A stretch of DNA of 64,000 bases from Streptococcus pyogenes (GCF_002055535.1 NZ_LN831034.1:124001-188000); one strand, 5' to 3'. Shown: positions 1 through 8,743, counted from the first letter of the stretch. Numbers and translations: made by a program. Notes: a model not told the origin generated them from the sequence alone.

Positions 1-150
1 TTGACCGGTCATAGGCATAGCTTTTTCAGAAGATTTCCCATAAAGCTTTTGAGTTAAATAAGCCACTTGTTCACGCAGGAGGGCTAGCTCATTAGCCATT
101 GTTTCAATGGTTTTGGCTTGTGTTTTAATGACTTTATCTTGTGAACTCAT
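1..150 (-). CDS. IS66-family transposase (TnpC), N-terminal end only
   Basis: The reverse strand from 150 down to the window edge encodes a start Met followed by a coiled-coil-like leader and the motif LYGKSSEK, typical of the N-terminus of IS66-family DDE transposases (L-x-G-x-SSEK). A strong ribosome site (AGGAGGA) precedes the ATG at 148-150. The gene runs off the left edge, so neither its completeness nor its catalytic residues can be judged. It lies downstream of the tnpB gene at 201-551 on the same strand, the usual IS66 order. Family is clear; activity is unknown. Confidence 0.8.
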   Translation of the reverse strand, partial: MSSQDKVIKTQAKTIETMANELALLREQVAYLTQKLYGKSSEKAMPMTGQ

Positions 151-200
151 GGTCTTCCTCCTGATATTTTCTTCATTATACCTGAAGAAAAGCCATGAGT

Positions 201-551
201 TCAATAGAAATCATGACTTTTTGAAATTTTTATGTTAGGACTAATGAAAAATCCCTTCATAAGCCAGTCCACCTGTACAGCTGTCAAGCATTTGACCTCA
301 TCCCTATTTCTTGGCCAGGCTAGTTTCCCATTTTCAAAGCGTTTATAAAGTAACCAGAAACCTTGACCATCCCAGTAAAGCGCTTTGAACCGATCACGTC
401 GCCCACCACAGAAGAGATAAACAGCACCTGAAAAGAGATCTAACTCATGTTGGGATTTGACAAGATAGGCTAGGGAATCAATGCCTTGTCGCATATCTGT
501 TTTTCCACAAACCAGATAAACTTGTCCTAGGTCATTTAGCCGAATGGTCAT
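201..551 (-). CDS. tnpB: IS66-family accessory protein TnpB (Orf2)
   Basis: The 116-residue product matches the IS66 Orf2 (TnpB) family in length and motifs: VYLVCGKTDMRQGIDSLA near the N-terminus, GAVYLFCGGRRDRFKALYWD in the centre and a GFWLLYKR block after it. TnpB is required for transposition of IS66-type elements, but its biochemical role is poorly defined. The ATG is at 549-551. The tnpC start follows 51 bp downstream. The C-terminal tail (HDFY end) is unusual in composition, but the conserved core is complete. Confidence 0.85.
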   Translation of the reverse strand: MTIRLNDLGQVYLVCGKTDMRQGIDSLAYLVKSQHELDLFSGAVYLFCGGRRDRFKALYWDGQGFWLLYKRFENGKLAWPRNRDEVKCLTAVQVDWLMKGFFISPNIKISKSHDFY

Positions 552-666
552 CGTTCAGTACCTTATCCAAAATGCTTTCCAACAAGTCCTGATTGAGTGC
601 TTGAAATAAACTAAGTTCCAGTTTTCCAAGGCGAACTTTAAGCAAGATATCATTTCTGTTTTTTTC
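532..666 (-). pseudogene. Remnant upstream of tnpB, possibly IS66 orfA end
   Basis: An open stretch without a convincing start codon ends with a TGA at 532-534, overlapping the tnpB start by about 20 bases as IS66 orfA genes do. It encodes a leucine-rich helical segment (LGKLELSLFQALNQDLL). An in-frame TGA at 667-669 closes it on the upstream side, so at most the C-terminal 40 or so residues survive. The assignment rests mainly on position and overlap rather than sequence recognition. Confidence 0.4.
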
Positions 667-854
667 TCAAATCGACGAGATTGGGGAACTTCCAAAGGAA
701 CAATAGGGTGTGATATTTAAATTATCCTCCGATAGACTAGTTTTACTAACAGTATACTGGAGGATTGAGAATCACGGTAGATACCCTGTTATTGGACGCT
801 TACATTATTTTTATTGGGAACAGCCATTTTTCTTTACCCTACGTTAAGTAGTCA

Positions 855-1610
855 GTGGAATGCTATCGTGATCGTCAATTGTTATCAACTTATCACAAAC
901 AAGTGACTCAAAAGAAGCCCTCAGAAATGGAGGAGGTGTGGCAAAAGGCTAAGGCGTATAACGCTAGGCTTGGGATTCAGCCTGTTCCAGATGCTTTTTC
1001 ATTTAGGGATGGCATTCATGATAAAAACTACGAAAGCCTACTTCAAATTGAAAACAATGATATTATGGGATATGTTGAAGTGCCCTCTATTAAAGTGACG
1101 TTACCCATATACCACTATACGACAGACGAGGTGCTAACTAAAGGAGCAGGTCACTTATTTGGAAGTGCCTTACCAGTTGGTGGTGACGGGACTCACACGG
1201 TTATTTCTGCTCATAGAGGCCTTCCATCGGCAGAAATGTTTACTAATTTGAATTTAGTGAAAAAGGGAGATACTTTTTACTTTCGTGTGTTAAATAAAGT
1301 ATTGGCTTATAAAGTTGATCAGATACTAACTGTTGAACCAGATCAAGTCACATCACTTTCTGGAGTCATGGGGAAAGATTATGCTACTTTGGTTACCTGC
1401 ACACCATATGGTGTTAACACCAAGCGTCTATTGGTCCGAGGTCATAGAATTGCATATCATTATAAAAAGTATCAACAGGCTAAAAAAGCAATGAAACTCG
1501 TGGATAAATCAAGAATGTGGGCAGAAGTAGTGTGTGCTGCTTTCGGGGTGGTTATAGCTATTATTTTAGTGTTTATGTATTCGCGAGTAAGTGCTAAGAA
1601 AAGCAAGTGA
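855..1610 (+). CDS. Class C (pilin-type) sortase, membrane anchor out of frame
   Basis: The product carries the sortase catalytic triad: His120 in VISAHRG, Cys182 in TLVTCTPYG and Arg191 in NTKRLLVRG (numbered from the GTG at 855). A C-terminal membrane segment (about 223-242) and basic tail are class C features; these enzymes polymerise pilins or anchor them to the wall. Class C sortases usually run about 285 residues and begin with a signal anchor ending near YPT-x-S. Such a segment (FLLGTAIFLYPTLSSQW) is encoded at 808-858 in another frame, with a TAG at 849-851 in this frame, so a one-base indel near 860 seems to have separated the anchor from the catalytic domain. A GTG at 855 gives a cytoplasmic-looking N-terminus without a good ribosome site. 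Likely non-functional or mis-sequenced. Confidence 0.75.
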   Translation: MECYRDRQLLSTYHKQVTQKKPSEMEEVWQKAKAYNARLGIQPVPDAFSFRDGIHDKNYESLLQIENNDIMGYVEVPSIKVTLPIYHYTTDEVLTKGAGHLFGSALPVGGDGTHTVISAHRGLPSAEMFTNLNLVKKGDTFYFRVLNKVLAYKVDQILTVEPDQVTSLSGVMGKDYATLVTCTPYGVNTKRLLVRGHRIAYHYKKYQQAKKAMKLVDKSRMWAEVVCAAFGVVIAIILVFMYSRVSAKKSK

Positions 1611-1634
1611 TAGTTAAATAAGAGATTGTAATAG

Positions 1635-1664
1635 AAACTGGTGGACTTTGCCCACCAGTTTTTT
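1635..1664 (+). terminator. Rho-independent terminator after sortase gene
   Basis: A perfect 10-bp stem (AAACTGGTGG at 1635-1644 with CCACCAGTTT at 1652-1661), a 7-base loop and a T run, 25 bases after the sortase stop codon. Confidence 0.85.
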
Positions 1665-1724
1665 GGGGTACGGTGGGGATATCGTACAGAAGAGCTCCTT
1701 CGGTTACTTTAAGTATAATAAAAG

Positions 1725-1764
1725 AAATAAAAAGAGTCTGAGCAATCATGTTGTCTTAGACTCT
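1725..1764 (-). terminator. Terminator for the secreted protein at 1804-2469
   Basis: On the minus strand AGAGTCTAAG (from 1764) pairs with CTCAGACTCT (ending 1733), followed by a T-rich tract. It lies 40 bases past the stop of the minus-strand gene. Confidence 0.7.
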
Positions 1765-1803
1765 GACTGTATTATGCAAAAGATGATGGACTGGCAGCTT
1801 CAT

Positions 1804-2469
1804 TTACTCACCGAATTCCCCTTTATAACTTGGGAATGATGCTGCTAATGGGTTGTTTTGTTTAATACCTGCTATAAACGGTAATTTATCCCATTTATTT
1901 TTGTAATTATCTTCAAGCTCAGTTTTAAACTTCCAAACCATTTTATGAGAAAAATAAGTGTGTGATTGACGGCCATAGGTATCTACTAAAACGTGAGAAA
2001 ATTTTCCGTCGTTTTTTAGTTTGTAAAATTTATCTAGAGAAGGACTCCAACCAGTATAACCAGGGAATTTATCAAATTCTTGATTAAAATTTGTTTGTTG
2101 GCTTTTCCAATCATAATGCCATTGTGTATTATTGCGTGTTTCAGAACGAACTGTACCGTCCCAATAATGATGCTCATAAGTTATCTCTGTAGGAGCTTTT
2201 ACACCCTTAGGAAGAAAAACTGAGAAATCAGGGTAAACCCATTGTTCTTTAGCTGAATTAAAGGTTACAGTCCATTCAATATTTTTATCGCTATCGACCA
2301 ATTTTTTAGTATAGTCGACATAGTTATCAACATAGTAATTTCCCTGCCAGTAAAGGTGCACTTTACCTTTCTCATCAATGTTATCATGGGCATGTACTGA
2401 TTTATACGAACTAAACAGCATCGAAGCTGCTAGTAGTGAAGTGAAGAGATATTTATTACATCGTTTCAT
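1804..2469 (-). CDS. Secreted protein of unknown function
   Basis: The 221-residue product starts with a Sec signal peptide (MKRC, hydrophobic core LFTSLLAASMLFSS, cleavage probably after VHA at 27). No LPXTG, lipobox or wall-binding repeat is present, so it is predicted to be released. The mature part is rich in Trp, Tyr and Lys. A WTVTFN stretch followed by YPDFSVFLPKG loosely recalls the opening strands of Gram-positive surface-adhesin Ig-like domains, but this is a weak resemblance. It stands alone as a monocistronic unit with its own promoter and terminator beside the sortase of the FCT-like region. Function not recognised. Confidence 0.75.
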   Translation of the reverse strand: MKRCNKYLFTSLLAASMLFSSYKSVHAHDNIDEKGKVHLYWQGNYYVDNYVDYTKKLVDSDKNIEWTVTFNSAKEQWVYPDFSVFLPKGVKAPTEITYEHHYWDGTVRSETRNNTQWHYDWKSQQTNFNQEFDKFPGYTGWSPSLDKFYKLKNDGKFSHVLVDTYGRQSHTYFSHKMVWKFKTELEDNYKNKWDKLPFIAGIKQNNPLAASFPSYKGEFGE

Positions 2470-2501
2470 ATCATGAAAAACCTTTCTTTTAATACTAATA
2501 T

Positions 2502-2510
2502 ATTATAACA
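2502..2510 (-). promoter_or_regulatory. Extended -10 promoter for the secreted protein
   Basis: The minus strand reads TGTTATAAT (2510 to 2502), an extended -10 box, 33 bases upstream of the ATG. The surroundings are very AT-rich and no strong -35 is visible. Confidence 0.5.
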
Positions 2511-2658
2511 AAAAAACTAAAAAGTAAATTATTTTTTAGTTTTTTATCATAATTATTTAATTATTCAAATATAACAAAGATATTGTTGATGAGTGAAGCG
2601 CCATTCTTTTTGCTATAAATAAGGGTTATGGAAGCAATAAAAAAATCATAGTTGTTTA

Positions 2659-2672
2659 TGAAAACGCTGTCA
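2659..2672. promoter_or_regulatory. cre-like CcpA site upstream of atoE
   Basis: TGAAAACGCTGTCA matches the Gram-positive cre consensus TGWAARCGYTWNCW at 13 of 14 positions. It lies 146 bp before the atoE start. A second cre-like site precedes atoB, which makes catabolite control of the whole cluster plausible. Confidence 0.55.
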
Positions 2673-2817
2673 TAATAAAAAGGGGACAAAAGTGTTTTTT
2701 GTGGATTTAAACTTATTGATAACTAAATGAACTAAAGAAACGCTTATTAATATTATCGACAGGTTACTGGTCAAAAGAATAAAAGTGCTTTTGGACAATG
2801 TGAAAGGAATTGACAAC

Positions 2818-4224
2818 ATGAATAACATCAAAACCAAAAAAAGGTTTATGGATCGCTATATTGATGGCTTTATGAAATGGATGCCAGAATCGCTTTTTAT
2901 CTGTTTTATTTTAACCTTTTTAGTCGTTACTATGTCTGTGTTGATGACGGATAGTCCCTTTATTGGTACGGAAAAGACGGGCGGGATTATCTATGGCTGG
3001 GTAAATGGTTTTTGGGGGCTGTTGTCCTTTGCCATGCAGATGACTATTTTACTTGCGACAGGGAATGCTGTAGCGAGTTCTCCACCTGCTCATAAGATGT
3101 TTAAGTCCCTTGCCAAACTGCCTCAAACCAGGACTCAGATTTTTATCTTTTCCATTGTAGTAGGCTCTATCTTTGGCTTTTTACACTGGGGTCTTGGTAT
3201 GATGGTTGCTATTGTGTTTGGGAAAGAGTTGCTTGTTCAGGCTAGGCAAAAAGGGATTAAGGTGCATACGCCTTTGTTTGTTGCTACTTTATTTTTTACC
3301 TTTTTACCAGCTACTTCTGGTCTATCTGGTGCTGCGGTGCTTTATTCGGCTACTCCAGATTATTTGCGAAATAGTGTCGCAGATGCTTATAAACAGGTTG
3401 TTCCTGAAAGTGTTCCTCTGACAGAATCAGTTTTGAATCTTCCATTTATCAGTCTTTTAGTGGTGTGTATGCTGGTACCGCTTTGCTTTGCTTTATTGGC
3501 GCACCCAAAAGATGAAACTAAAATCATGGAACTTGATGATGAGATCTATCACCATAGTCTTGATACCGCTTCACATGTTGTTATTGCAAGAAACACACCT
3601 GCTGAAAAGATGAACGCATCTCGCTTAGTGATGTATCTTGTTGGTGGGGCCATTGTTAGCTATAGCCTTTATCATTTTTCGGTGGTGGGCTTGTCTGGTC
3701 TAGATCTCAATTGTTTTAACTTTTTATTTTTAGGCTTAGGCTTGCTTCTTTGTGGTCAACAAGGACCAGAATATTATGGTTCCTTATTCAAAGATGGGGT
3801 CATGTCATCTTGGGGCTTGGTGCTTCAGTTTCCATTTTACGCTGGTATTTTTGGAATCATTCAAAGTACAGGTTTAGGATTAGAGATTTCCCATTTCTTT
3901 GTCGCTATTTCAAATGGGACAACATGGCCGGTCTTTGCTTATCTTTACTCGGCTTTGCTGAATATTGCGGTACCATCAGGAGGCTCAAAATTTGTGATTG
4001 AAGCTCCCTATATCGTCCCTGCAACTATCGAAGTTGGTAATGACTTAGGTAAGATTTTGCAGGCTTATCAATTAGGAGATGCCACAACAAACTTGATAGT
4101 TCCTTTTTGGGCCTTATCTTACCTCTCAAACTTCAAACTAAAATTCAATCAAATTGTGGCTTATACTATTCCTTGTGTCTTGGTGGTCACAGGTATTGCC
4201 ATCATTTACCTATTTGTATTTTAG
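2818..4224 (+). CDS. atoE: Short-chain fatty acid transporter AtoE
   Basis: A polytopic membrane protein of about 468 residues matching the AtoE/short-chain fatty acid transporter family, with a soluble basic N-terminus (KKRFMDRYIDGFMKWMP), many hydrophobic spans and the C-terminal conserved block AVPSGGSKFVIEAPYIVPA. It would import acetoacetate, butyrate or similar acids for the CoA-transferase and thiolase encoded downstream. The ATG at 2818 is chosen because AAAGG sits about 10 bases upstream; an in-frame GTG at 2785 would add 11 residues. It is separated from atoB by a regulator gene on the opposite strand and has its own terminator. Confidence 0.85.
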   Translation: MNNIKTKKRFMDRYIDGFMKWMPESLFICFILTFLVVTMSVLMTDSPFIGTEKTGGIIYGWVNGFWGLLSFAMQMTILLATGNAVASSPPAHKMFKSLAKLPQTRTQIFIFSIVVGSIFGFLHWGLGMMVAIVFGKELLVQARQKGIKVHTPLFVATLFFTFLPATSGLSGAAVLYSATPDYLRNSVADAYKQVVPESVPLTESVLNLPFISLLVVCMLVPLCFALLAHPKDETKIMELDDEIYHHSLDTASHVVIARNTPAEKMNASRLVMYLVGGAIVSYSLYHFSVVGLSGLDLNCFNFLFLGLGLLLCGQQGPEYYGSLFKDGVMSSWGLVLQFPFYAGIFGIIQSTGLGLEISHFFVAISNGTTWPVFAYLYSALLNIAVPSGGSKFVIEAPYIVPATIEVGNDLGKILQAYQLGDATTNLIVPFWALSYLSNFKLKFNQIVAYTIPCVLVVTGIAIIYLFVF

Positions 4225-4238
4225 GAAATAACTACATG

Positions 4239-4273
4239 AAACGCTTGGGATTGTTTCCTTCAGGCGTTTTTTT
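4239..4273 (+). terminator. Terminator after atoE
   Basis: AACGCTTG pairs with CAGGCGTT (one G-T wobble) and is followed by seven Ts, 15 bases after the atoE stop. Confidence 0.75.
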
Positions 4274-4291
4274 AAGGTCTGAGTCCAGCAA

Positions 4292-5202
4292 TTAGAAGCG
4301 CTGGTTCATGAAATAATCTAAGATGGTGTGCTTGATATAATGTTTTAAATGGCTTGTTTTGTTGTGCTTGAGAGAGGCTAGAACAACTTCCCATTTTGGA
4401 TGTTCGGTCAGTTGGACCTCCACTAAACCGTCCATATGAGCAAAATGAGTAATAGGTCTTGGTAGGATTGTTAGGTAAGAGGAATAGCGCGTGCAATTTA
4501 ATAAAAAATCCCACGAGGCAGAATAACATTTGACTACAGGAAGACTATTTGCTTCTTCAAATAAGGTGGTAAGCTGATGATTAATCATAAAGGTTTTATC
4601 AAAAGTTACTAAGTTTTGACGATGTAATGCTTTGATAGAGATGTTAGGATTACTATCAAACGTCTCTTGAAAGGTTTTGTGACTCATATAAAGGCAGAGT
4701 TGATCTCTTAGGAGAATGTCGATATCAGCAATAGTAGCATCTAGTGTAGTGGGTGTTAATAAAATCGCAAAATCGACTTCTTTTAGAAACAGTTTTTTTG
4801 CAGTTCATAAGCACCCGTTTCTACAATATGAAATTTAACTTCGGGATTTTCTTCGATGAGTTTTGGAATGAGCTCAGAAAAAACAATGCCAGAGATGAGT
4901 TGAGGAATACCGATTGAAATTTCTCCTTTGTATTTTTTGGATTCACTCCGCAAATCAGCCATTAATTGCTCATGTGATGCGATAACCACCTTAGCATTTT
5001 CAAAAAAGCGTTCGCCGACTGAAGTTAGTCCAACTAGACGCCCTTTTTGACGCTGGAATAAAACGACTCCTTCTTCTTTTTCGATAGTCTTGATATAACT
5101 ACTAAGGGCGGGTTGCGAAATATGACTTTTTTGGGCTGCTTTGGTTAAGTTAAAGTCACAATTAACAATCTCAATAAAATAAGCCAAGCTTGAGATATTC
5201 AT
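4292..5202 (-). pseudogene. LysR-family regulator, frameshifted
   Basis: The first 139 codons (5202-4783) encode a typical LysR N-terminus: winged helix with LTKAAQKSHISQPALSSYIK and the start of the effector domain. Translation then shifts at a run of seven A residues (minus strand, 4799-4793). With one more A the protein would continue QKKLFLKEVDFAILL and join the remaining frame, which ends at 4292; the total length (about 300 residues) would be normal for the family. It sits between atoE and atoB and is divergent from atoB, the usual place for a LysR activator of the adjacent operon. As given, only a DNA-binding fragment is made. The indel is in a homopolymer, so slippage or sequencing error must be considered. 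Confidence 0.8.
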
Positions 5203-5253
5203 ATTTTCCTCTTTCGATAACGTTTAGTTATAGCATATATAAAAAAACGATAT

Positions 5254-5281
5254 TTGTTTATTATAGTTCACATTATATAAT
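5254..5281 (+). promoter_or_regulatory. Promoter of atoB-atoD-atoA
   Basis: TTGTTT (5254-5259) and TATAAT (5276-5281) with a 16-bp spacer, 41 bp before the atoB start. Confidence 0.65.
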
Positions 5282-5286
5282 AAAAA

Positions 5287-5300
5287 TGTAAGCGTTTCAA
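5287..5300. promoter_or_regulatory. cre-like CcpA site at the atoB transcription start
   Basis: TGTAAGCGTTTCAA matches the cre consensus at 13 of 14 positions and lies just past the -10 box, where bound CcpA would block initiation. Repression of fatty acid use in the presence of glucose is the inference. Confidence 0.65.
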
Positions 5301-5322
5301 TAATGAAAAAGGAGAAGTTTCT

Positions 5323-6507
5323 ATGACTAAAGAAGTGGTGATCACATCTGCTTATCGTACCCCGATAGGAAATTTTGGAGGAGTCTTTAAATCTTTATCA
5401 GCCGTAGATTTGGGGGTGACAGTTGTTACAAAAATTTTAGCTGATACCGGTCTTAAAAGTGATGCCATTGATGAAGTGATCTTTGGGAATGTGTTACATG
5501 CAGGTCTGGGTCAAAATGTTGCCCGGCAAGTAGCGCTAAATGCGGGGCTTTCTTATGATACCCCTGCTTTTACGATTGATATGGTCTGTGGTTCTGGCTT
5601 AAAAGCAGTTGAGTTAGGTGCTCAAAAGATTCAAACGGGCAACGCTGATATTGTTTTAGTTGGTGGTACCGAAAACATGAGTCAAGCACCTTACGTTTTA
5701 CAAGGCCAACGTTGGGGATCTCGTATGGGAGATAGTAAAGTAGTAGATACCATGCTTAAAGATGGGTTGAGTGATGCTTTTGCAGGTTATCACATGGGTA
5801 TAACAGCCGAAAATATTGTGCAACAGTATGGACTGACCAGAGAAGAACAAGATGCCTTTGCAGCTGATAGCCAACGTAAAGCCCAACTTGCCATAGAAAA
5901 AGGTCGTTTCAAAGAAGAGATTGCACCTGTCACTATTCCTCAGCGTAAAGGTGAACCTTTACTCGTTGATCAAGATGAATACCCTAAATTTGGAACGACA
6001 GTGGATAAGTTAGCAAAGTTACGCCCTGCTTTTATCAAAGATGAGGGGACAGTAACTGCTGGTAATGCTTCAGGAATCAATGATGGAGCAGCGGCAATTT
6101 TATTGATGAGTAAAGAAAAAGCTGAAGAATTAGGGCTCCCTATTTTAGCTAAAATCACTAGTTATGCAAGTGCAGGTGTAGACCCAAGTATTATGGGCTG
6201 CGGACCAATACCTGCTACGAAAAAGGCTCTTGCAAAGGCTCAGCTGACAATTGATGACATTGATTTGATTGAAGCAAACGAAGCTTTTGCTGCTCAGGCT
6301 TTAGCGGTTTCACGAGACCTTGGTTTTGACAATGAAAAAGTTAATGTCAATGGAGGAGCTATTGCTTTGGGTCACCCGATTGGAGCATCAGGTGCTCGTA
6401 TTTTAGTCACCTTATTAGCAGAAATGGCTAAGCGTGATGTGAGACATGGCTTAGCAACGCTTTGTATTGGTGGTGGCCAAGGTCAAAGTATCATCGTAAC
6501 AAGATAG
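5323..6507 (+). CDS. atoB: Acetyl-CoA C-acetyltransferase (thiolase)
   Basis: A 394-residue degradative/biosynthetic thiolase that cleaves acetoacetyl-CoA into two acetyl-CoA or runs in reverse. The acylated nucleophile is Cys89 in [11 protein letters not shown]; the other catalytic residues are His351 in [12 protein letters not shown] and Cys381 in CIGGGQGQ, and [11 protein letters not shown] is also conserved. Length is normal. The ATG at 5323 has AAGGAG 8-10 bases upstream. It leads an operon with the two CoA-transferase subunits (12- and 2-bp gaps), giving a complete acid + acetyl-CoA exchange and thiolysis module. Confidence 0.93.
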   Translation: MTKEVVITSAYRTPIGNFGGVFKSLSAVDLGVTVVTKILADTGLKSDAIDEVIFGNVLHAGLGQNVARQVALNAGLSYDTPAFTIDMVCGSGLKAVELGAQKIQTGNADIVLVGGTENMSQAPYVLQGQRWGSRMGDSKVVDTMLKDGLSDAFAGYHMGITAENIVQQYGLTREEQDAFAADSQRKAQLAIEKGRFKEEIAPVTIPQRKGEPLLVDQDEYPKFGTTVDKLAKLRPAFIKDEGTVTAGNASGINDGAAAILLMSKEKAEELGLPILAKITSYASAGVDPSIMGCGPIPATKKALAKAQLTIDDIDLIEANEAFAAQALAVSRDLGFDNEKVNVNGGAIALGHPIGASGARILVTLLAEMAKRDVRHGLATLCIGGGQGQSIIVTR

Positions 6508-6518
6508 AAGGTAACCGT

Positions 6519-7178
6519 ATGAAAGAGAATAAAAGAATAGCAATAGCAGAAGCTATCAGTCATATTAAAGATGGTGACACGATTATGGTCGGTGGTTTTA
6601 TGGCTAATGGAACACCAGAAGCGTTAATTGATGCACTGGTTGACAAAGGCACAAAAGACTTAACCTTGATCTGTAATGATGCTGGTTTTGTTGATCGCGG
6701 TGTTGGAAAAATGGTGGCTAATCATCAATTCAAAACCATTTATGCAACACATATTGGATTAAATAAAGAAGCTGGGCGCCAAATGACTGCCGGTGAAACG
6801 ACGATTGAGCTCATTCCTCAAGGAACCTTCGCCGAAAAAATTCGCATCGGAGCTTATGGCATTGGTGGCTTTTACACGCCAACAGGGGTAGGAACCTTAG
6901 TGGCAGAAGGCAAGGAAACAAAAACCATCAAGGGAAAAACCTATCTCTTAGAATACCCATTTGAGGCAGATGTCGCCTTGATATTTGCTAATCAAGCTGA
7001 TGAAATGGGAAATTTACAGTATAGTGGTTCTGAAAATAATTTTAATCAATTGATGGCAGCTTGTGCAAAAACAACAATTGTTCAGGCGCGAGAAATAGTA
7101 CCAGTCGGCACCATACAACCAGAATGCGTTCATACACCACATATTTTTGTAGATTACATTGTTAAAGAAGGAGTATAG
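6519..7178 (+). CDS. atoD: Acetate/acetoacetate CoA-transferase, alpha subunit
   Basis: A 219-residue family I CoA-transferase alpha subunit. It shows the N-terminal GDTIMVGGFMANGTPEALID loop and the GTFAEKIRIGAYGIGGFYTPTG block of the family. Together with the beta subunit it transfers CoA between acetyl-CoA and short-chain acids or acetoacetate. The ATG at 6519, with GAAGGT upstream, is preferred to the in-frame upstream Met at 6462, which lies inside atoB. It is followed by atoA after 2 bp, indicating translational coupling. Confidence 0.92.
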   Translation: MKENKRIAIAEAISHIKDGDTIMVGGFMANGTPEALIDALVDKGTKDLTLICNDAGFVDRGVGKMVANHQFKTIYATHIGLNKEAGRQMTAGETTIELIPQGTFAEKIRIGAYGIGGFYTPTGVGTLVAEGKETKTIKGKTYLLEYPFEADVALIFANQADEMGNLQYSGSENNFNQLMAACAKTTIVQAREIVPVGTIQPECVHTPHIFVDYIVKEGV

Positions 7179-7180
7179 TT

Positions 7181-7828
7181 ATGGCGGTTGCATTAAGTAA
7201 AGAAGAGATTCAAAATCGTATTGCAAAGCGTGTGGCCAAAGAATTAGAAGATGGTACTTTGGTAAATTTAGGTATTGGTCTACCAACCAAAGTAGCAAAT
7301 TTTGTGCCTGAAGAAATGACAGTGTATTTTCAATCTGAAAATGGGTTTATTGGACTAGGTCCTAAGTCAGATGATCCGAATTCGACTATCGTTAATGCAG
7401 GAGGACAGCCTGTGACGGTTTATCCAGGAGCCGCTTTCTTTAATAGTGCAGATTCTTTTGGCATTATACGTGGTGGTCATGTTGATTTGACCGTCTTGGG
7501 TGCTTTAGAAATTGCAGAAAATGGAGATATCGCCAATTACCTGATTCCAGGCAAAATGGTTCCTGGTATGGGAGGAGCGATGGATTTATTAGTTGGTGCT
7601 AAAAAAGTCATCGTAGCTATGGAGCATACCAATAAAGGAAAGCATAAGCTCCTAAAAGAATGTACCTTACCTTTAACAGCAAAAGGTGTGGTTGACCTTA
7701 TTATCACAGAAATGGGTGTGTTTAAAGTAACGCCAGATGGTATCCAAGTAATTGAAATCAGTGAAGGGTTTACTTTTGATGAGGTTCAAGCTGCGACAGG
7801 TGTACCTCTAAGCATAGCTGAAGGTTAA
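7181..7828 (+). CDS. atoA: Acetate/acetoacetate CoA-transferase, beta subunit
   Basis: A 215-residue beta subunit of the heteromeric CoA-transferase. It carries the catalytic glutamate at Glu53 in QSENGFIG, which forms the glutamyl-CoA thioester in this family. GGQPVTVYPGAAFF and the GGHVDLTVLGALE block are also present. It closes the ato operon and is followed by a long bidirectional terminator shared with the convergent regulator gene. Confidence 0.93.
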   Translation: MAVALSKEEIQNRIAKRVAKELEDGTLVNLGIGLPTKVANFVPEEMTVYFQSENGFIGLGPKSDDPNSTIVNAGGQPVTVYPGAAFFNSADSFGIIRGGHVDLTVLGALEIAENGDIANYLIPGKMVPGMGGAMDLLVGAKKVIVAMEHTNKGKHKLLKECTLPLTAKGVVDLIITEMGVFKVTPDGIQVIEISEGFTFDEVQAATGVPLSIAEG

Positions 7829-7868
7829 TGACCAGTAGCCTTTTCTTGCCATAAAGGCATATTGAGTA

Positions 7869-7940
7869 AAAAAAACGTCAGTCATCGGTATATCAGAGAT
7901 TGTGATGCTTATCTGAAATACTTTTAACTGGCGTTTTATG
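7869..7940. terminator. Bidirectional terminator between atoA and the YheO-type regulator
   Basis: AAAACGTCAGT (7872-7882) pairs with ACTGGCGTTTT (7927-7937). Inside it GTAT-TCAGA pairs with TCTGA-ATAC, giving one long imperfect hairpin with A/T tracts on both sides. Confidence 0.7.
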
Positions 7941-7949
7941 GTGATTTGG

Positions 7950-8630
7950 TTATTGATCGGCTTCAATTTTTTTAAGGTAGCGGTAAACACTTGGTTCGGA
8001 AATACATAGAATATCAGCGACTTTTGAGACGGCTCCTTTTAGCTGAAAGACCCCTTTTTCATAAAGCTTGGCAACAATGTCTATTTTGACATCTTGGCTA
8101 AGATGTACATTGTGTCTCAGTAACGAGGGATCAATAATTTGACCGATAATATCTTGGATGTTAGAGGTTAAAATTTCAACAGCTTCTTCTGGCTGGGGTG
8201 TGACTGTTTTAGGCTCTTTAGCAGTTGGGATGAAATGTTCTAAATTGAGATTGACAAGTTTTAAGAGGTCCCTAGCTACTCCTTGATAGGCTGAAATATC
8301 TAAGTTAATACATAGCATTCCCTCGAGATTACCCTTTTTATCTTTAATAAAAAAAGTAGATCCCCGAACTTCTTTGTGCTGAGGACTAACGATTGCTTTG
8401 TAATTGGTCACAAAATCTTTTTCCTTATAGACTTTATTAGTAATCAAATCAAGAGCAAAGGTGGTGAGAGGAGACTGTTTAGACCGTCCACTGATATGAC
8501 TATTAACGAGTTCTCCAATATAGATATCATTTTTATCAATCACATGTAAAATAATTTCATAGTTATCACCTAAGACATCGTGAAGAAATGTGATAACCGT
8601 TTTCCAGTAGTTTAGCGTTTCTTTATCCAT
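7950..8630 (-). CDS. YheO/DauR-type PAS and helix-turn-helix regulator
   Basis: The 226-residue product has the YheO-like PAS sensor domain at residues about 5-115 (NYEIILHVIDKND, NYKAIVS, GSTFFIKDKKGNLEGMLCIN) and a C-terminal helix-turn-helix at about 195-225 ending SVYRYLKKIE. The family includes DauR, a regulator of D-amino-acid catabolism. It is transcribed divergently from the RidA/permease pair and most likely controls it. Ligand unknown. Its 3' end converges on atoA. Confidence 0.85.
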   Translation of the reverse strand: MDKETLNYWKTVITFLHDVLGDNYEIILHVIDKNDIYIGELVNSHISGRSKQSPLTTFALDLITNKVYKEKDFVTNYKAIVSPQHKEVRGSTFFIKDKKGNLEGMLCINLDISAYQGVARDLLKLVNLNLEHFIPTAKEPKTVTPQPEEAVEILTSNIQDIIGQIIDPSLLRHNVHLSQDVKIDIVAKLYEKGVFQLKGAVSKVADILCISEPSVYRYLKKIEADQ

Positions 8631-8743
8631 GTCAAACTTCCTATATCTATCTTCTTATTTACAAATATAGTAATACATTTTAGACTAAAAAACAATTGCC
8701 AATCACCTTAATAATAATTTTTTATCAAAAAGAGAATTTATTA

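Noticed and set aside
1648..1839. A 63-codon plus-strand ORF after the sortase gene
   Set aside because: It starts inside the terminator hairpin and overlaps the terminator and 3' end of the opposite gene.
6462..6518. A longer N-terminus for atoD
   Set aside because: It lies inside the atoB coding end and has no ribosome site; 6519 fits the family.
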